Positions 5,467 to 6,508 of a DNA stretch of 6,508 nucleotides are shown here, in pieces. This DNA comes from Planctomycetales bacterium. GTDB taxonomy: Bacteria; Planctomycetota; Planctomycetia; Isosphaerales; Isosphaeraceae. Position numbers and translations under genes: made by a program. The stretch spans positions 1 through 6,508 of the forward strand of contig DAHZZC010000834.1 of assembly GCA_027435495.1 (NCBI GenBank). Direction: 5' to 3'. Each line of letters starts with the position of its first letter. The first letter of the stretch is position 1. Under the pieces are notes generated by a model. That model made no database searches, was not told the origin of the DNA, and saw only the letters and a list, made by a program, of their open reading frames with translations.

Positions 5467-6508
5467 ATGAAGGTACATGAATACCAGGCGAAAGAGCTGC
5501 TCAAGAGCGCGGGTGTCGCGGTCCCCGAGGGGATCGTCATCACCCGCGCAGAGGAGGCCGCGAAGGCGTTTGACGCACTCGGCGGCGGCCTGATCGTCAT
5601 CAAGGCACAGGTCCACGCGGGAGGTCGAGGGAAGGGCGTCGCGATCGGGTCGGATGACGATCACGAACAGGCGCTCAAGATTGCGAGCGGCCAGGCTCCG
5701 AGGCCCGCGTCGATGGCGAAGGGGGTTCAGCTCGTCCGGACCGCCCAGGAGGCCCAGCTTGCCGCTGAGAGCCTGCTCGGCAAGACGCTCGTCACCTATC
5801 AGACGGGTGCGCAGGGGCAGCTCATCGCGAAGGTGCTGGTCACCGTCGGCCACGATATCGCCCGCGAGCTTTATCTGGGGATGGCGGTCGACCGGGTGCT
5901 GAAGTGCCCGGTCCTGATGGCGACGACCGAGGGGGGCGTCGAGATCGAGACCGTCGCGGCGACGAATCCCGAGAAGATCCATCGCGAGCCGATCGACGTC
6001 GGCCTGGGCCTGGCCGATTTCCAGGCGCGGAACGTCTGCAAGGCGCTCGGGCTGACCGGCGAATCGGCGAAGAAGGGCGTCACGTTTCTGAAGAACTTCG
6101 TCAAGCTCTTCATCGAGAAGGACGCCTCGCTGGCCGAGATCAACCCGCTGATCGTCACGGCCGAGGGAGACGTTCTGGCGCTCGACTGCAAGCTGAACTT
6201 CGACGACAACGCCTCGTTCCGCCACCCCGAGGTGGTCGCGATGCTCGACGAGGCCGAGGAAGACCCGTCCGAGCTTCGGGCGACCCGGATCGGACTCTCG
6301 TATGTCAGCCTCGACGGCGACATCGCCTGCCTGGTCAACGGCGCCGGTCTGGCGATGAGCACGATGGACCTGATCAAGTACCACGGCGGCGAGCCGGCCA
6401 ACTTCCTCGACGTCGGCGGCGGCGCCAACAAGGACCAGGTTCTCGAAGGCTTCCGCATCCTGCTGAGCGGGACGAAGGTCAAGGCCGTCCTGGTGAACAT
6501 CTTCGGCG
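5467..6508 (+). CDS. sucC: Succinyl-CoA synthetase (ADP-forming) beta subunit, 3' truncated by window end
   Basis: Beta subunit of the TCA-cycle enzyme that interconverts succinyl-CoA and succinate with nucleotide phosphorylation, working with the alpha subunit SucD. Only 347 codons are in the window; E. coli SucC has 388 residues, so roughly 60 to 70 residues are missing here. The start MKVHEYQAKELL is typical. ATP-grasp residues are visible: Lys46, QVHAGGRGK (48-56), LVTYQTGAQGQ (108-118), ELYLG (134-138), TTEGGVEIE (153-161), EINPL (224-228, Glu224 and Asn226) and Asp240. The CoA-ligase domain then begins: VNGAGLAMSTMD (290-301) and FLDVGGGA (313-320). Between GGRGK and LGK there are 47 residues, against about 20 in E. 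coli and about 27 in human SUCLG2. GGGG (5453-5456) is a modest ribosome site. sucD is expected just downstream. ADP versus GDP use cannot be settled by eye. Confidence 0.96.
   Translation, partial: MKVHEYQAKELLKSAGVAVPEGIVITRAEEAAKAFDALGGGLIVIKAQVHAGGRGKGVAIGSDDDHEQALKIASGQAPRPASMAKGVQLVRTAQEAQLAAESLLGKTLVTYQTGAQGQLIAKVLVTVGHDIARELYLGMAVDRVLKCPVLMATTEGGVEIETVAATNPEKIHREPIDVGLGLADFQARNVCKALGLTGESAKKGVTFLKNFVKLFIEKDASLAEINPLIVTAEGDVLALDCKLNFDDNASFRHPEVVAMLDEAEEDPSELRATRIGLSYVSLDGDIACLVNGAGLAMSTMDLIKYHGGEPANFLDVGGGANKDQVLEGFRILLSGTKVKAVLVNIFG

Noticed and set aside
5011..6384. 457-codon minus-strand frame opposite the NYN gene and sucC
   Set aside because: It crosses two clearly coding plus-strand genes, and its product looks like reverse-translated GC-rich DNA with no recognisable domain.

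Overview
The window looks like a core-genome segment from a GC-rich planctomycete, perhaps of the Isosphaeraceae/Gemmataceae type. That lineage guess is an inference from the high GC, the codon use and the general look of the proteins, and no marker gene in the window settles it. Five protein genes can be supported, and all five belong to well-known families.

Left end (1-520): non-coding and repeat-rich. It holds two tandem copies of an intergenic repeat with a 207-bp period. Of these, 101 bp are identical (40-140 and 247-347), and a fragment of a third copy lies at 12-32. Each copy starts with a stem-loop and carries a REP-like palindrome next to a GTAG tetranucleotide on the minus strand. 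Next, on the minus strand, is ispH (521-1468), the last enzyme of the MEP isoprenoid pathway, with its iron-sulfur cysteines intact. A 293-bp divergent intergenic region (1469-1761) separates ispH from the next operon. It contains a good sigma70-like promoter for the rightward genes and an 11-bp direct repeat near the ispH start.

Centre (1762-4671): a compact pyrimidine operon, pyrR-pyrB-pyrC, on the plus strand. pyrR (GTG start, excellent Shine-Dalgarno) overlaps pyrB by four bases (ATGA). pyrC most likely starts at a TTG 31 bases after pyrB, behind its own GGAGAG. PyrB and PyrC catalyse the second and third steps of UMP synthesis. PyrR has the phosphoribosyltransferase core, but several residues needed for mRNA binding in Bacillus are replaced. 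The predicted leader is only about 30 nt, so classical PyrR attenuation at the front of the operon looks unlikely.

Right end: a YacP/Rae1-like NYN-domain ribonuclease gene (4732-5331), apparently with its own promoter, bracketed by a 9-bp inverted repeat whose right arm reaches the start codon. After a 135-bp gap with nothing convincing comes sucC (5467 to the window end, truncated), the succinyl-CoA synthetase beta subunit, with an unusually long segment in its ATP-grasp domain.

I see no CRISPR array, transposase, tRNA, rRNA or defence system. The points most worth a second look are the tandem repeat, the PyrR substitutions, and the inverted repeat in front of the NYN gene.
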